A DNA stretch of 64,000 nucleotides, taken from the NCBI RefSeq assembly GCF_015100155.1, contig NZ_JACKZA010000016.1, positions 1-64,000 of the forward strand, read 5' to 3'. This DNA is from Acidithiobacillus sp. HP-2 (GTDB lineage Bacteria; Pseudomonadota; Gammaproteobacteria; Acidithiobacillales; Acidithiobacillaceae). Below, one piece after another: positions 1 through 8,067 of this stretch (position 1 is the first letter of the stretch; each line of letters begins with the position of its first letter). A program made the translations under genes and the position numbers. The notes beneath the pieces were generated by a model that made no database searches, was not told the DNA's origin, and worked only from the letters and a program-made list of their open reading frames with translations.

Positions 1-236
1 ACTTTGACGGGTACCGGACCCAGAGCGGTCATGATCTCGCGCTCCGGCAGATGCCCATTACGCACGACCGCCTGACGCCCATCAACCATCCGCACCGTCG
101 CAAATTCTTCCAGCAATACCGCCACCTCTGCCTCTATGGCCTGCTCAATCAGAGAGCGTGCCGCGCGTCGAAGTATCCCTTCAATGCCCAGACCCAACTC
201 TCCCATCCCACCTGCTATTACGGTATTCTTTTCCAC
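1..236 (-). CDS. IS256 (mutator) family transposase, N-terminal part
   Basis: About 78 residues are visible. The GTG start at 236 follows an AAGGAG ribosome binding site at good spacing. The N-terminal domain carries the stretch RNGHLPERE followed by GPVPVKV, a conserved signature of IS256/mutator transposases just ahead of the DDE catalytic domain. The DDE domain itself would lie to the left of position 1. By family knowledge the enzyme catalyses copy-out transposition and makes 8-9 bp target duplications. Whether this copy is intact cannot be judged from here. The family call is firm; the exact IS name is not assigned. Confidence 0.85.
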   Translation of the reverse strand, partial: MEKNTVIAGGMGELGLGIEGILRRAARSLIEQAIEAEVAVLLEEFATVRMVDGRQAVVRNGHLPEREIMTALGPVPVK

Positions 237-324
237 GGCGTACTCCTTATGTTGCTCTTTGAGTCGGAAACCCTTTGTAGCAACAGTACGCCACCTCATT
301 CAAGCCAGTTGTAACGGCCCGTAC
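1..324 (-). mobile_element. IS256-family element, one end only (rest lies outside the window)
   Basis: The 5' part of a mutator-type transposase gene reads out of the window at position 1. Upstream of its start, the leader runs to about 320-324, where the minus strand begins GTACGGGCCGTTACAACTGG, a plausible terminal inverted repeat start. The other end is not visible, so the exact boundary and target duplication cannot be confirmed. Just past this point an open frame for a truncated gene begins, which fits an insertion junction near 324-342. Confidence 0.5.
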
Positions 325-341
325 ACCACTTTCGAGCATAG

Positions 342-878
342 CTCAATCCGTTGGCCGAATTCCATGAATCTGATTTCAGCGTCCTTAATGTAGAGGTGGA
401 TTCCCAGATTTTCTTCGAAGATGATTACGATAGCATACTGGGGCAGCTTATTGCTCATGTGGTAAACACGGAGGGACCAGTGCGAACCGATGTACTCACC
501 AAGCGCATTGCACGCGTTCATGGGTGGGCCCGAACTGGAGCTCGTATACAAAGTCGTATAGTTGGACTAGCCCAAGGAAAGTACCCTACCAGCAAAGAAG
601 ACGTTGGCCTTTTCTATTGGCCAATGGGCAGCAATACGTCCCGTTTTTCAGCTTTTCGCCACCCTTGCAATGAAACCGTTCGGCCTGTAGATGAGATTGC
701 TTTACCAGAACTTATTTCGCTTGCCTGTGAATTAAGAAGGCGGCAGCATTTCGAAGACGAAGCCGCCGCCGTCTTAGCTATGGCCCACGCAGTGGGACTA
801 CAGAAGCTCCGCACTGCAAGTCGGCACAGGCTGTCCCGCGCGTGGAGAGATTCGATGAATTACAATGAAACGCTATAA
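342..878 (+). pseudogene. DUF3320-domain helicase-like protein, C-terminal remnant
   Basis: An open frame of about 178 codons follows an in-frame stop at 339-341, with no good start codon or ribosome binding site (TTG at 351 is the first possible start). The residues around NTEGPVRTDVLTKRIA and GWARTGARIQSRI match the DUF3320 C-terminal domain of large multi-domain superfamily I helicase-like proteins, which often carry DUF4011 and a Vsr-like nuclease domain and exceed 1,500 residues. Here only the tail is left, and it abuts the IS256-type element, so the parent gene was most likely cut by that insertion or by a deletion next to it. Related proteins occur in defence-associated and mobile regions; the precise function is unknown. 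Confidence 0.6.
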
Positions 879-978
879 CAAATTCTTGGCATTCCGTATT
901 TCTATTGGACAAGTCTGTCAGCAACTTAGTTTATATTCTACAGCATAGTTGTCTTTTTCAACGCTGTCTGTCGCCGTT

Positions 979-1008
979 TTGCAGAACGATAGCTGCATAA
1001 CCTATAAT
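979..1008 (+). promoter_or_regulatory. Sigma-70-like promoter for the HTH-protein gene at 1044
   Basis: TTGCAG at 979-984 and TATAAT at 1003-1008 are separated by 18 bp. The -10 box is a perfect consensus and lies 36 bp ahead of the start codon at 1044. Confidence 0.5.
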
Positions 1009-1043
1009 GCAGTTCGTTCAAAAGCCCTGTCCTAGAGGAATGC

Positions 1044-2162
1044 ATGCCTATCCGCCCCTACCCCATCCCCATGGATGACTTCCGTAACGTGCTAACGCTT
1101 TCCCCGCTCAGCCTGGTCGAAATAGCGCGCAGATTCGAGATCAGCCGCAGCAATCTGATGGGCTTGCTCGGAGGCAATCGCACGCTCAGTGATGACAGAC
1201 TCCTGCAGTTGGTGAAATGGGTGGGGCTGGTAGGGGCGAATTCCCTGCACCTGAATTCTGGCATTCATTTTTGGAAAATTGCTTCCGAAACACAAATGGA
1301 AGCTTTTCTGCATCTGCCCACAGGGATATTGCCGGAATCCTTACGCTGGAGTCTGGTCCTGGAGTTTCCGCCCCAGGATCGGGACTGGATACATCTCAAG
1401 GCCGATATCGGCGAGCACTGTTGGGTTTTGCTGTCCGTCCGACCAGTCTTTTTTGCTTTGCTGCGGGACCGCCTTCCAGGCATTGGTCGCCCAGTAACGC
1501 TGATGTATTTACAAAAACCGCTGAAACAAATCCTTGCCGATACCAGTAATCCGGGTTTGGCGGTTGCGTGGGCAAAGCAGCCGCAAACCCTGACTTTGGT
1601 AGATGCGCCAATGCGGGACACTCATGCAGCGGATTTGTCGGCCTGGATGGCTTGGGCACGGCAAAAGCTGGCCCTTGATACCAGTGACATCAGTGAACAG
1701 GTCTATCCACCAGTGACGGAATCTCCCGAAGACGGACTGGACCCTGCGATTCCTTGTGATCAGGCCTGGCACCTCTTGGCGCACCGCCTTGACGTCGCCG
1801 GTGCCGCACATCCGGATATTGTTGATATACCAATATTCCCCATGGAAAAGTTCAGCGATTACCCTACTGGCATGGTGCGGATGGATCGGAACTGGCTGGG
1901 GGATGCCCTGCTGGAGCTTGGAAAAAAAGGACGGTTGCGCTGCTACGTCAAGGAAAACAGTACAGAGAGCGTGATTGTGGCATTGTCTACGGTAACACGC
2001 TGTGGATTACCGCCACCTTGGGTTTTGTCCACGGCATCAGAACGTTACCTGATTTGGCGTGAGCAACATCTGGAAATCGCTGCGCACATTGAATCAAATG
2101 ACTATTGTATCGGGCCGGTAGTGGCTTCCTGGCATCGCGCTACAACCTGTTTGGTTCAATAG
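1044..2162 (+). CDS. Helix-turn-helix protein of unknown function
   Basis: A 372-residue protein with an N-terminal helix-turn-helix at about residues 18-62 (SLVEIARRFEISRSNLMGLL is the likely helix pair). The remaining 300 residues match no family I recognise; they are rich in aromatic and Leu residues and have no signal peptide or membrane segment. The ATG at 1044 sits only a few bases after a GAGGAA motif, so the internal ATG at codon 10 is an alternative start. It has its own promoter and is followed by noncoding repeats. Being next to a relaxase and IS elements, it may be a plasmid/ICE regulator or replication-associated protein, but that is inference. Confidence 0.55.
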   Translation: MPIRPYPIPMDDFRNVLTLSPLSLVEIARRFEISRSNLMGLLGGNRTLSDDRLLQLVKWVGLVGANSLHLNSGIHFWKIASETQMEAFLHLPTGILPESLRWSLVLEFPPQDRDWIHLKADIGEHCWVLLSVRPVFFALLRDRLPGIGRPVTLMYLQKPLKQILADTSNPGLAVAWAKQPQTLTLVDAPMRDTHAADLSAWMAWARQKLALDTSDISEQVYPPVTESPEDGLDPAIPCDQAWHLLAHRLDVAGAAHPDIVDIPIFPMEKFSDYPTGMVRMDRNWLGDALLELGKKGRLRCYVKENSTESVIVALSTVTRCGLPPPWVLSTASERYLIWREQHLEIAAHIESNDYCIGPVVASWHRATTCLVQ

Positions 2163-2247
2163 TATCCATCCAGCCTTCAGGATTGGCGGCAGTGAACCGC
2201 TGGTCTTGTTTCGGGCATACTCTGGAAGTTGAACATGTTCCGAAAGG

Positions 2248-2287
2248 ACTCTGGCTTTGGAGTCTAAATAGCCTGGAAAACCAGAGT
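2248..2287 (+). repeat. 40-bp hairpin repeat, copy 1
   Basis: The ends are ACTCTGG and CCAGAGT, giving a stem with an AT-rich loop. Copy 2 at 2400-2439 has the same orientation and is identical at 36 of 40 positions. The 12 bases roughly 15-20 bp downstream also resemble each other (AATAATGATTGA and AATGATGGTTGA), so the duplicated unit is longer than the hairpin. Confidence 0.75.
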
Positions 2288-2399
2288 GAAATGAGCAAAT
2301 AATGATTGAACAGATGCACAGAAAACGGGCGCATTTCCACCTAACCTACTCATTATACTTGATTTTACTCGGAATTGGCCTTAAAGAAAAAACTATGCG

Positions 2400-2439
2400 A
2401 CTCTGGCTTTCCCGTCTATATAGCCTGGAAAACCAGAGT
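2400..2439 (+). repeat. 40-bp hairpin repeat, copy 2
   Basis: Second copy of the hairpin unit at 2248-2287. Its stem is better, because CTTTCC next to the outer ACTCTGG can also pair with GGAAAA next to CCAGAGT. The copies start 152 bp apart. Possible roles are protein-binding iterons, a terminator-like structure or the ends of a small non-autonomous element. Confidence 0.75.
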
Positions 2440-2524
2440 ACAAAGGCCAATGATGGTTGAGAATGGCGCGGGAACAAAGCCTGCTGTCAGTGCATAACGT
2501 GTCCAGCAATGGTTGGGGTTACCT

Positions 2525-2553
2525 TACCTAACACGGACTCAATCAGTTAGGTA
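2525..2553. repeat. Small inverted repeat TACCTAAC / GTTAGGTA
   Basis: Perfect 8-bp arms at 2525-2532 and 2546-2553 with a 13-nt loop. It lies in the noncoding spacer near the 3' end of the relaxase gene. Its function is unknown. Confidence 0.5.
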
Positions 2554-2749
2554 GCCAAAAGCTATGCGGCAATCCTATGTTCCCGATTCTGTCATCAATC
2601 GTTCCTGTTTGTGTCACATGAATATGCTCATGCCATACAGGGAGTAAAGGGCGCGTCAGACGGTTATGCACGGATGGTTATAGTTCTTAGCTGTCATTTC
2701 AGTGAAGACCATGCTTCACTGGTTTTGTATTTCCATTTTATTCTCCCTG

Positions 2750-3878
2750 CTACCCAATATTGTCTGGTCCGAATGCTGATTGATAGTCATGACTGATGGC
2801 AACATCTTCACCAAAATCTGACGAGGAATGAACAGTAATATTGGTCACATCCATTCCGGTGCAGCTTTGTTGCTTTTGAGTTACTGCTGCACGTTTGGCG
2901 GCAGCGGCCCGAATACTGTCCAAATCAATGCCTGCATCATGTGCACGCTGCCGCAGCGCATCCTTCAAATACTTCTTGTCCACGTTTCGATCTTTGCTTA
3001 CCCGTGTATTCAACACAGCGAAATCTTTTTGTTTGCGGGTGGCCTTTTTGGGATCAATGCCGCTTTTTAATAAATACGATTGGATTTGTTTTTTTCGCCC
3101 TGAGAAAGCATCTTCGGCTTCTCTGGATATACCCTGCACCCCAAAAGATAGGTGCTCTATACCTTTTTTATCACATTCCAGCCTCAGCTCCAGTTCATAG
3201 CCGCCCAACACCTGCATTTTGTTCATCAAGTAAGCCACTTGGGCATCACCCAGTGCATAGATTTTGCGACTTTTTTTTTCCATAGTCGCTCCGCAAACTG
3301 GCCCACTGGCCATCGGCTCTTTGGATAAGATTGGGAATCACTACATGGACATGCAGTTGGGGATCGATGATTCCATCGGCGGCTCTGGCGGTTTCATGCA
3401 GAAATCCAGCCGCTACAATAAGATCAGAAAACTCGGTAATCACGCCACCCTTCCCTTTTCTCGCGTGGGACATTTCCCTTGCGTAAAAATTTTCGATCGC
3501 TTGTTGCACAGATTCCAGCATCCATGCCTTAACACGTGAATCGTCAATGGACAGAATAGAGGCCGCTTTGGGCGCACTAAATGTCCAGTCCGAGCCCATT
3601 CGACGATTATTCTGATGGTTACCGCGTTTACTGATGTCATGTCCATCCATGGTGACACCATGTAGGAGTTTTTCTAGATCCGAGTTGTTGACATAGCAAG
3701 ATAAGCCTTGGATGGCGGCACCGTTACCCATCCAAACGCCCTTAACGTTGCCATTTTCCGCATAATAGTTGCTAGTTTCATCTTCAGAAAAATGGACAGT
3801 CTGCGCTTCCTTTTGTTCAGAAACGTATTTTATTACACTTTCAGGAGTCCCTTTTAGGTGAGTTTCTTTCACGCTCAT
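2750..3878 (-). pseudogene. MobF (TrwC/TraI-type) relaxase, frameshifted and helicase-less
   Basis: Conjugative relaxases of this type nick oriT and carry the DNA strand on a catalytic tyrosine. The first frame (3878 down to 3246) has a paired tyrosine motif NYYAENG (Y38, Y39), the GSDWTFSAPK block (95-104) and the metal-binding histidines H161, H176 and H178 in LHVHVVIPN. The frame breaks at about codon 203 in an A9 tract (T9 on the plus strand, 3271-3279) and continues one frame over to 2750, with TrwC-like sequence such as GVQGISREAEDAFSGR. Eight A residues would restore one protein of about 376 residues. Even repaired, it would lack the helicase domain that usual MobF relaxases carry. The ATG at 3878 follows an AGAGGTGAT ribosome binding site. 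Confidence 0.75.
3271..3279 (-). other. A9 homopolymer tract at the relaxase frameshift
   Basis: Nine consecutive T on the plus strand (A on the coding strand) mark the exact spot where relaxase homology leaves one frame and resumes in the next. An 8-base tract would be in frame. It could be a fixed mutation, an assembly error, a phase-variable tract or a site of transcriptional slippage. Confidence 0.8.
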
Positions 3879-3944
3879 GATATCACCTCTCCTCTTCGTT
3901 TTTTATTACCGTAATTATGCAAAAAAACTTTTCGTAATTTTTAT

Positions 3945-5553
3945 CTGAAGTTTCACCGATTTTCATGAGGAATAAGTCGCCGCATGCTACGCCACCATAC
4001 GCATGAGCATCTGAGTGAATGATTTATGAGGGGGTTGGCAGAGATGGGGCCAAAGTCCCAGAAAATGGCTGGAGAGAGCTTCATCTGTAATCAGTTTGCG
4101 GACATCGGAGAAGGCAAAACTGGTCCGTCCCTTGACGATATGGCGGCGCTTGGGATCAGCCGTGATCCGGTCGGCGTAAATCCAGGTCAGGGTCGTGGCG
4201 AGCAGGCAGAAATGGAGGTGGTTGGTGACGGCATCAGCGGTCCGGTTCTGGCTGCGGGCGCTCCCGATTTCCTGTTTGATTTCTTTGAAGCCGGCCTCGA
4301 TTTTCCAGCGGGCACCATAGTATTCGACAATCTGGGTGACGGAGAGCGTCAGATCTGTCGTGAAGAACGCCACCCACTGGGTTTTGCGAAAGACCCAGAC
4401 CACCCGCACCGGGCAGCGCAGGGTTTTGAGCAGGAAGATCTGATCATAGGCACGTATCTCCCGCGCTTTGCCATAAAGCTGGACCGTGTGCCTTTGCGCC
4501 TGTTCCCGCAAAGACGTCGCCAGCTCGGTCACTGAACCGCAACGATCCCCATATTTGCGAGGCCGACCCTTGGCGGTCCGGGCCGCATCCGCTGGCTCTG
4601 CATATAGGACCGTACTGCTGCGCAAGCGGGACAACAGGTGGATGGACGGTTCCGCTGCATTCAGGGGTTTCCACAGGCCATTGTTCCCGAACCAGCTGTC
4701 GCAGACGATCAGAGGAGAGTGGCCGCTGAAATGGGTAGCCACCGGCAGGATCATGGCCGCAGCCTGGGCCATTTTTGACTGAAAGACCGGCACCTGTCCA
4801 TGACGGCGGACGTTGATCTTGCCGGCCGCAATGTCCTTCTGCCGATGGTAGAAGCGACAGCCCAGCGGCAGACAGGCCCAGCGGCCTTTGATGGGCTTGA
4901 GCAGGCCGAGCATGACGATATTCTGTGCCCAGGGATAAGTGGGATGATTCACCTTGGCGGTATGATCGAAGAAAAAGCCGCAGCCGAAGATCCGCTTGCC
5001 GGTTTTGTCGTTGAGGGTGTCATCAAGGGCCAGGATCAGTCGCCCATCGACCAGCGGGGACGGAATCAGATTCCAGGCAATCGGCCAGAGGCGATCCCAG
5101 GCCAGTTGGGTGGAGGCCATGAAGAGGTAGAAACGGCGGGCGTTCACATCCAGGCCAAAGAGGGTCTGCAGGGAGCGCAGCAGATTGCTGCTCATGGAGG
5201 AGGTGAAGGGGACCATGATAGCCAACAGGATAAAGGGGAACCATTGAGCCCGTTCGCGCCCTAGTCGCGAATCCGAAAATGCCGATTGGAAAGGGAGGAG
5301 TAAATCGCGTAGCATGGACATCGAACAGGGCCTCTTGCGTTTTATAATCAGAGCGTTAACGATCACTCATTATATCACGGAAGGCGGTTCTATTCATCGT
5401 TATCTGGCTGATTCACAATAAATAAAACAAGAAAAATAGGGTAACAAAATAGCGCCAAAATAAGTATAATTCATAGATAAATAATAATATTTAATGACCG
5501 ACATTTTTGTTAACCATGCCGATTTTCCTCGCGGAAAAACGGTGAAACTTTAG
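3945..5553. mobile_element. Complete IS4-like insertion sequence with 7-bp target duplication
   Basis: The element is about 1,609 bp. Its left end reads CTGAAGTTTCACCG and the right end, on the complementary strand, reads CTAAAGTTTCACCG, followed on both sides by similar TTTTC..GAGGAA stretches, giving terminal inverted repeats of about 28 bp. It is flanked by a perfect direct repeat TTTTTAT at 3938-3944 and 5554-5560, as expected for a recent single transposition. It carries one transposase gene on the minus strand. It sits between the relaxase gene and the AT-rich spacer, so it separates the relaxase from its original upstream sequence. Confidence 0.9.
3987..5321 (-). CDS. IS4-family-like DDE transposase
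   Basis: A 444-residue transposase. Counting from the ATG at 5321, the DDE catalytic residues are visible as the first Asp in LALDDTLNDKTGK (about 100-101), the second in IVCDSWFGNN (about 208) and the Glu in YYGARWKIEAGFKEIK (about 342). The last one fits the Y-(2)-R-(3)-E-(6)-K signature of IS4-type enzymes. An upstream in-frame GTG at 5366 would add 15 residues that look unlike protein. The gene fills the element between its terminal repeats and looks intact, so the element may still be active. A 7-bp duplication is at the short end for IS4 relatives, so the subgroup is left open. Confidence 0.85.
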   Translation of the reverse strand: MSMLRDLLLPFQSAFSDSRLGRERAQWFPFILLAIMVPFTSSMSSNLLRSLQTLFGLDVNARRFYLFMASTQLAWDRLWPIAWNLIPSPLVDGRLILALDDTLNDKTGKRIFGCGFFFDHTAKVNHPTYPWAQNIVMLGLLKPIKGRWACLPLGCRFYHRQKDIAAGKINVRRHGQVPVFQSKMAQAAAMILPVATHFSGHSPLIVCDSWFGNNGLWKPLNAAEPSIHLLSRLRSSTVLYAEPADAARTAKGRPRKYGDRCGSVTELATSLREQAQRHTVQLYGKAREIRAYDQIFLLKTLRCPVRVVWVFRKTQWVAFFTTDLTLSVTQIVEYYGARWKIEAGFKEIKQEIGSARSQNRTADAVTNHLHFCLLATTLTWIYADRITADPKRRHIVKGRTSFAFSDVRKLITDEALSSHFLGLWPHLCQPPHKSFTQMLMRMVA

Positions 5554-6033
5554 TTTTTATAATACCAAATTAAATTAAATGCACGAAGCTTAGGTAGGTT
5601 TATCCCGTTACCGTTCGATCACAGTAACGACACCAACAGGCTCAAGACACCAAGCATTATTGAAAACCCATCTGACCTCAAAATTCAGGATAAAACTAAT
5701 AACAATGTCATGATTTTGGGTGGGTTTGTGTGTAGTTAACATATCTATATGTGTGTACAAAACTTATCGTTTAAATGCTGAACTATATGGAAAAACTACG
5801 GTATATGTGCGTTATGTGATGATTACCTAAAGATAAGATGCGCATTCTATACAGAAAACCTTCGGACCGATAATCCGAAAATCAACAGATAAATAAAGGA
5901 TATTTAACGGCATAAAAAGAAAACACTGAAATTCTACAGAGAATGGCATCACATGCTTCGTTGAAGTGACTTTTATTGGTACAATATGTATTAAGAGATA
6001 TTTTTGAAAAATGCAGAAAAAAAGGAGCCATGC
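5554..6033. other. AT-rich spacer between the IS and the stb-like operon
   Basis: About 480 bp without a gene and much richer in A+T than the flanks. It contains a clear inverted repeat at 5861-5879 with an oriT-like sequence beside it. Before the IS insertion this spacer would have joined directly to the leader of the relaxase gene, which is where conjugative plasmids usually keep oriT and the promoters of diverging mob/stab operons. Confidence 0.5.
5838..5879 (-). other. Candidate oriT (nic-like sequence next to a hairpin)
   Basis: On the minus strand a hairpin (TTCGGA, 7-nt loop, TCCGAA; plus-strand 5861-5879) is followed by GGTTTTCTGTATAG and then a palindrome ATGCGCAT (5838-5845). This resembles the arrangement I recall for R388, where an inverted repeat is followed by a nic region ending in TGTCTATAG that TrwC cuts. 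The match is short and made from memory. The position between the relaxase and the stb-like operon supports it. Confidence 0.35.
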
Positions 6034-6357
6034 GTGGATAAATTAACAGAGCTGATTGCCGACGGACCGGATAAACGTTATACCATGAAGTCGGTTGTTT
6101 TAAGCCGCTACGAAGACATTAATACTGCTAGAAAATTAATGCGTACCTGGAATGACATTGCTGATGCTCTCGGATTTACCGGGCGCGGAAAAGATGTGGC
6201 TGGATGTTATGCGCGGGTCTCTATGGGCATCAAAAAAGGGAAGTTAATGGTACCTGTAAAAAAGCAAAAGACGAGTATAGGTCGTGGCTTAGATATTCAT
6301 GAACGGCTCATATCCAAATCAGGAATCATCAACTTGGATGATCCTGCCAATCAATGA
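6034..6357 (+). CDS. Small basic protein, StbA-like position (putative DNA-binding)
   Basis: A 107-residue, Lys-rich soluble protein. I chose the GTG at 6034 because AAGGAG lies 6 bases ahead of it; an upstream TTG at 6004 has no ribosome binding site. The core TARKLMRTWNDIADALGF looks helical and could be part of a helix-turn-helix, but I do not recognise a named family. It is the first gene of a three-gene operon whose second product is a ParA-like ATPase. In R388 the gene in this place encodes StbA, a DNA-binding protein needed for plasmid stability. The assignment to that role is by position only. Confidence 0.5.
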   Translation: MDKLTELIADGPDKRYTMKSVVLSRYEDINTARKLMRTWNDIADALGFTGRGKDVAGCYARVSMGIKKGKLMVPVKKQKTSIGRGLDIHERLISKSGIINLDDPANQ

Positions 6358-6390
6358 GTTTTTTACCATCTACTGAAAAGGAATCTTGTT

Positions 6391-7119
6391 ATGCATAAAA
6401 AATTGATTATCAGCCATGGCGACAAGGGTGGCGTGGGCAAAAGCATTTTCTCGATGCTAACCGTCGATTATTTGCTCGACAGAAATTTACCTGTCGCCGT
6501 TGTGGAAGGAGACGTCGAGACGGGGGACGTAGCCAATCGTTATGAAGGCGTCGAGGGCGTCACCGTTTTCAGCGTGGATCTGGACAAATCGGGGCGCGAT
6601 GCCGAAAACAGCATGACCGTTCTGTTCAGGCGCATTGAGCAGATGGGTTGCGAAAACGTGGTGATTAACGCACCAGCCAATGGGAAAAAAGCCTTCGACA
6701 CGAATGCGAATTTGATACTGCCCGTTGCCCAGGATTTAGGATTTGAAGTATGTGTCGCTTGGATGATTGGTGTTGAGGAAGCCAGCGCAGAAATGTCGTC
6801 ACGTTCTCTTCTTTGTCAAATGGCTGACCGCAAGATGGCCGTGGTGAACCGCCACGAAAGTGCCTACGATGCCGATTTCTCATGGTTTACCCAACCGGTT
6901 CACAAAAATGCATGGATAAAAGGTGGCGGACTGGTTGGTGAGATTCCTGAACTAGCCTCGCGTGTTGCTAGTGTTCTCAAAACGCACAAAAATCGATCAT
7001 TGGCCTCCCTGACAGGGGCGGATAGTCCTTTGTTTATCGTGGACCGTCAGTCTATTCGAAATTGGCTGAGGCAGTCGTGGGTCAATGCGGTGATTCCACT
7101 TATTGATGGTGGTGCCTGA
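6391..7119 (+). CDS. ParA/MinD-like P-loop ATPase (StbB-like)
   Basis: A 242-residue protein with the deviant Walker A motif GDKGGVGKS at residues 10-18 and a switch-type Asp in VVEGDVETGD (about D41); the Walker B-like strand reads ENVVINAPA. Such ATPases drive partition or positioning of plasmid DNA. Unlike canonical ParA it has no N-terminal DNA-binding domain, and its short form fits the StbB/ParA group found next to oriT in MobF plasmids. It lies 33 bp after the small basic gene and overlaps the next gene in a TGATG. The ATPase class is clear; the link to conjugation or stability comes from context. Confidence 0.7.
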   Translation: MHKKLIISHGDKGGVGKSIFSMLTVDYLLDRNLPVAVVEGDVETGDVANRYEGVEGVTVFSVDLDKSGRDAENSMTVLFRRIEQMGCENVVINAPANGKKAFDTNANLILPVAQDLGFEVCVAWMIGVEEASAEMSSRSLLCQMADRKMAVVNRHESAYDADFSWFTQPVHKNAWIKGGGLVGEIPELASRVASVLKTHKNRSLASLTGADSPLFIVDRQSIRNWLRQSWVNAVIPLIDGGA

Positions 7120-7883
7120 TGGGTCCATTAAACCGATCGGAATCACCCGCATCTGGGATAGGCACTCACAAAACGGGCAAAGCTTCGTTGGCCGCTGACA
7201 GCGGGTATGATCTGACAGAGCGGTCTTTGCCCGATACCGATCATAAGCTGCTCGCCCGGTGGGTACAGCAGTATAAAATATCGGCAGACGATCCCATGTA
7301 TGGCGCGTATCTGTCTGCACGTGTAGCTTTTGATGGAGCCGCTGCCGCTGGTTATTCCTTAGAAATCATGAAAACCGCTCTCGCATCCATCCCAAACAAG
7401 ATACAAAAAGCCGTCACTGCAGGGGCCGGTGATATCCAAGGGCACGTGGATAAAGCCTTTGACATAAATGTAATCAAACTGGAAAGAGCGATTAGTCATG
7501 GACTAGAGCGGGGTTCTTCATCGGCATTGATCGCCTTGAATACGGCCACCAAAAACCTGAAAGACGCTGCGGCCGCCGTAGACAAAAATATGAATGCGGC
7601 CATTGCTCAAAAGCAGGACAAAGTCATCGACCACTGGGTAGATACCGGTGCCGACCTCTTGAACATCACCGTGCGGGAAGCGGTTTTGAAACAGCGCGTC
7701 CTGAACGTTTACTTTATTTTAGGGGTGATGCTAACCGCGTTTGTGTTAGGTGCAGTGCTTTGTTATGAATATCTCACCTTAACCCATCGTATTACGCCAT
7801 CGACCATCCTGATAAATCAACACACGGGAAAACTGGAATGTAAGGTTTCACAACACGGCGCTAATTTCTGCGAAATTCGGTAA
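7119..7883 (+). CDS. Membrane-anchored protein of the stb-like operon, function unknown
   Basis: A 254-residue protein whose start overlaps the stop of the ATPase gene by one base, so the two are translationally linked. Residues 1-190 are soluble and mostly helical, with a possible amphipathic helical stretch at 100-190. A single membrane segment spans about 195-216 (YFILGVMLTAFVLGAVLCYE) and a 38-residue tail containing two Cys follows. The overall plan is like plasmid mobilisation or stability proteins that pair with a ParA-like partner (StbC- or MobE-like position), but I see no diagnostic motif. Confidence 0.5.
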   Translation: MGPLNRSESPASGIGTHKTGKASLAADSGYDLTERSLPDTDHKLLARWVQQYKISADDPMYGAYLSARVAFDGAAAAGYSLEIMKTALASIPNKIQKAVTAGAGDIQGHVDKAFDINVIKLERAISHGLERGSSSALIALNTATKNLKDAAAAVDKNMNAAIAQKQDKVIDHWVDTGADLLNITVREAVLKQRVLNVYFILGVMLTAFVLGAVLCYEYLTLTHRITPSTILINQHTGKLECKVSQHGANFCEIR

Positions 7884-8067
7884 GTCACGAACGCTGTTTG
7901 AAAAAGTTTTACTTGAATGCGATGGATACAACATGCTGATCTCAAGATTCCCTATTCGGCCAGCATACGGCCATAAATTAGCCGTAATAAACGAACAAGC
8001 GGGAACCCCATCATCAATAACAGGTTCATGACCGATCACAGACGTCACCGGCCATGATAAAGACGGC

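Larger units (their letters stand above)
2163..2749. other. Noncoding spacer with repeats between the HTH gene and the relaxase
   Basis: No supported gene is seen. The stretch holds two near-identical 40-bp hairpin repeats (2248 and 2400) and a smaller inverted repeat (2525-2553). The repeat content and the plasmid-like neighbours suggest cis-acting sites for replication, partition or transfer. Confidence 0.5.

Noticed and set aside
4026..4535. 169-codon plus-strand frame inside the IS4-like element
   Set aside because: It is antisense to the transposase catalytic region and has no protein-like features.
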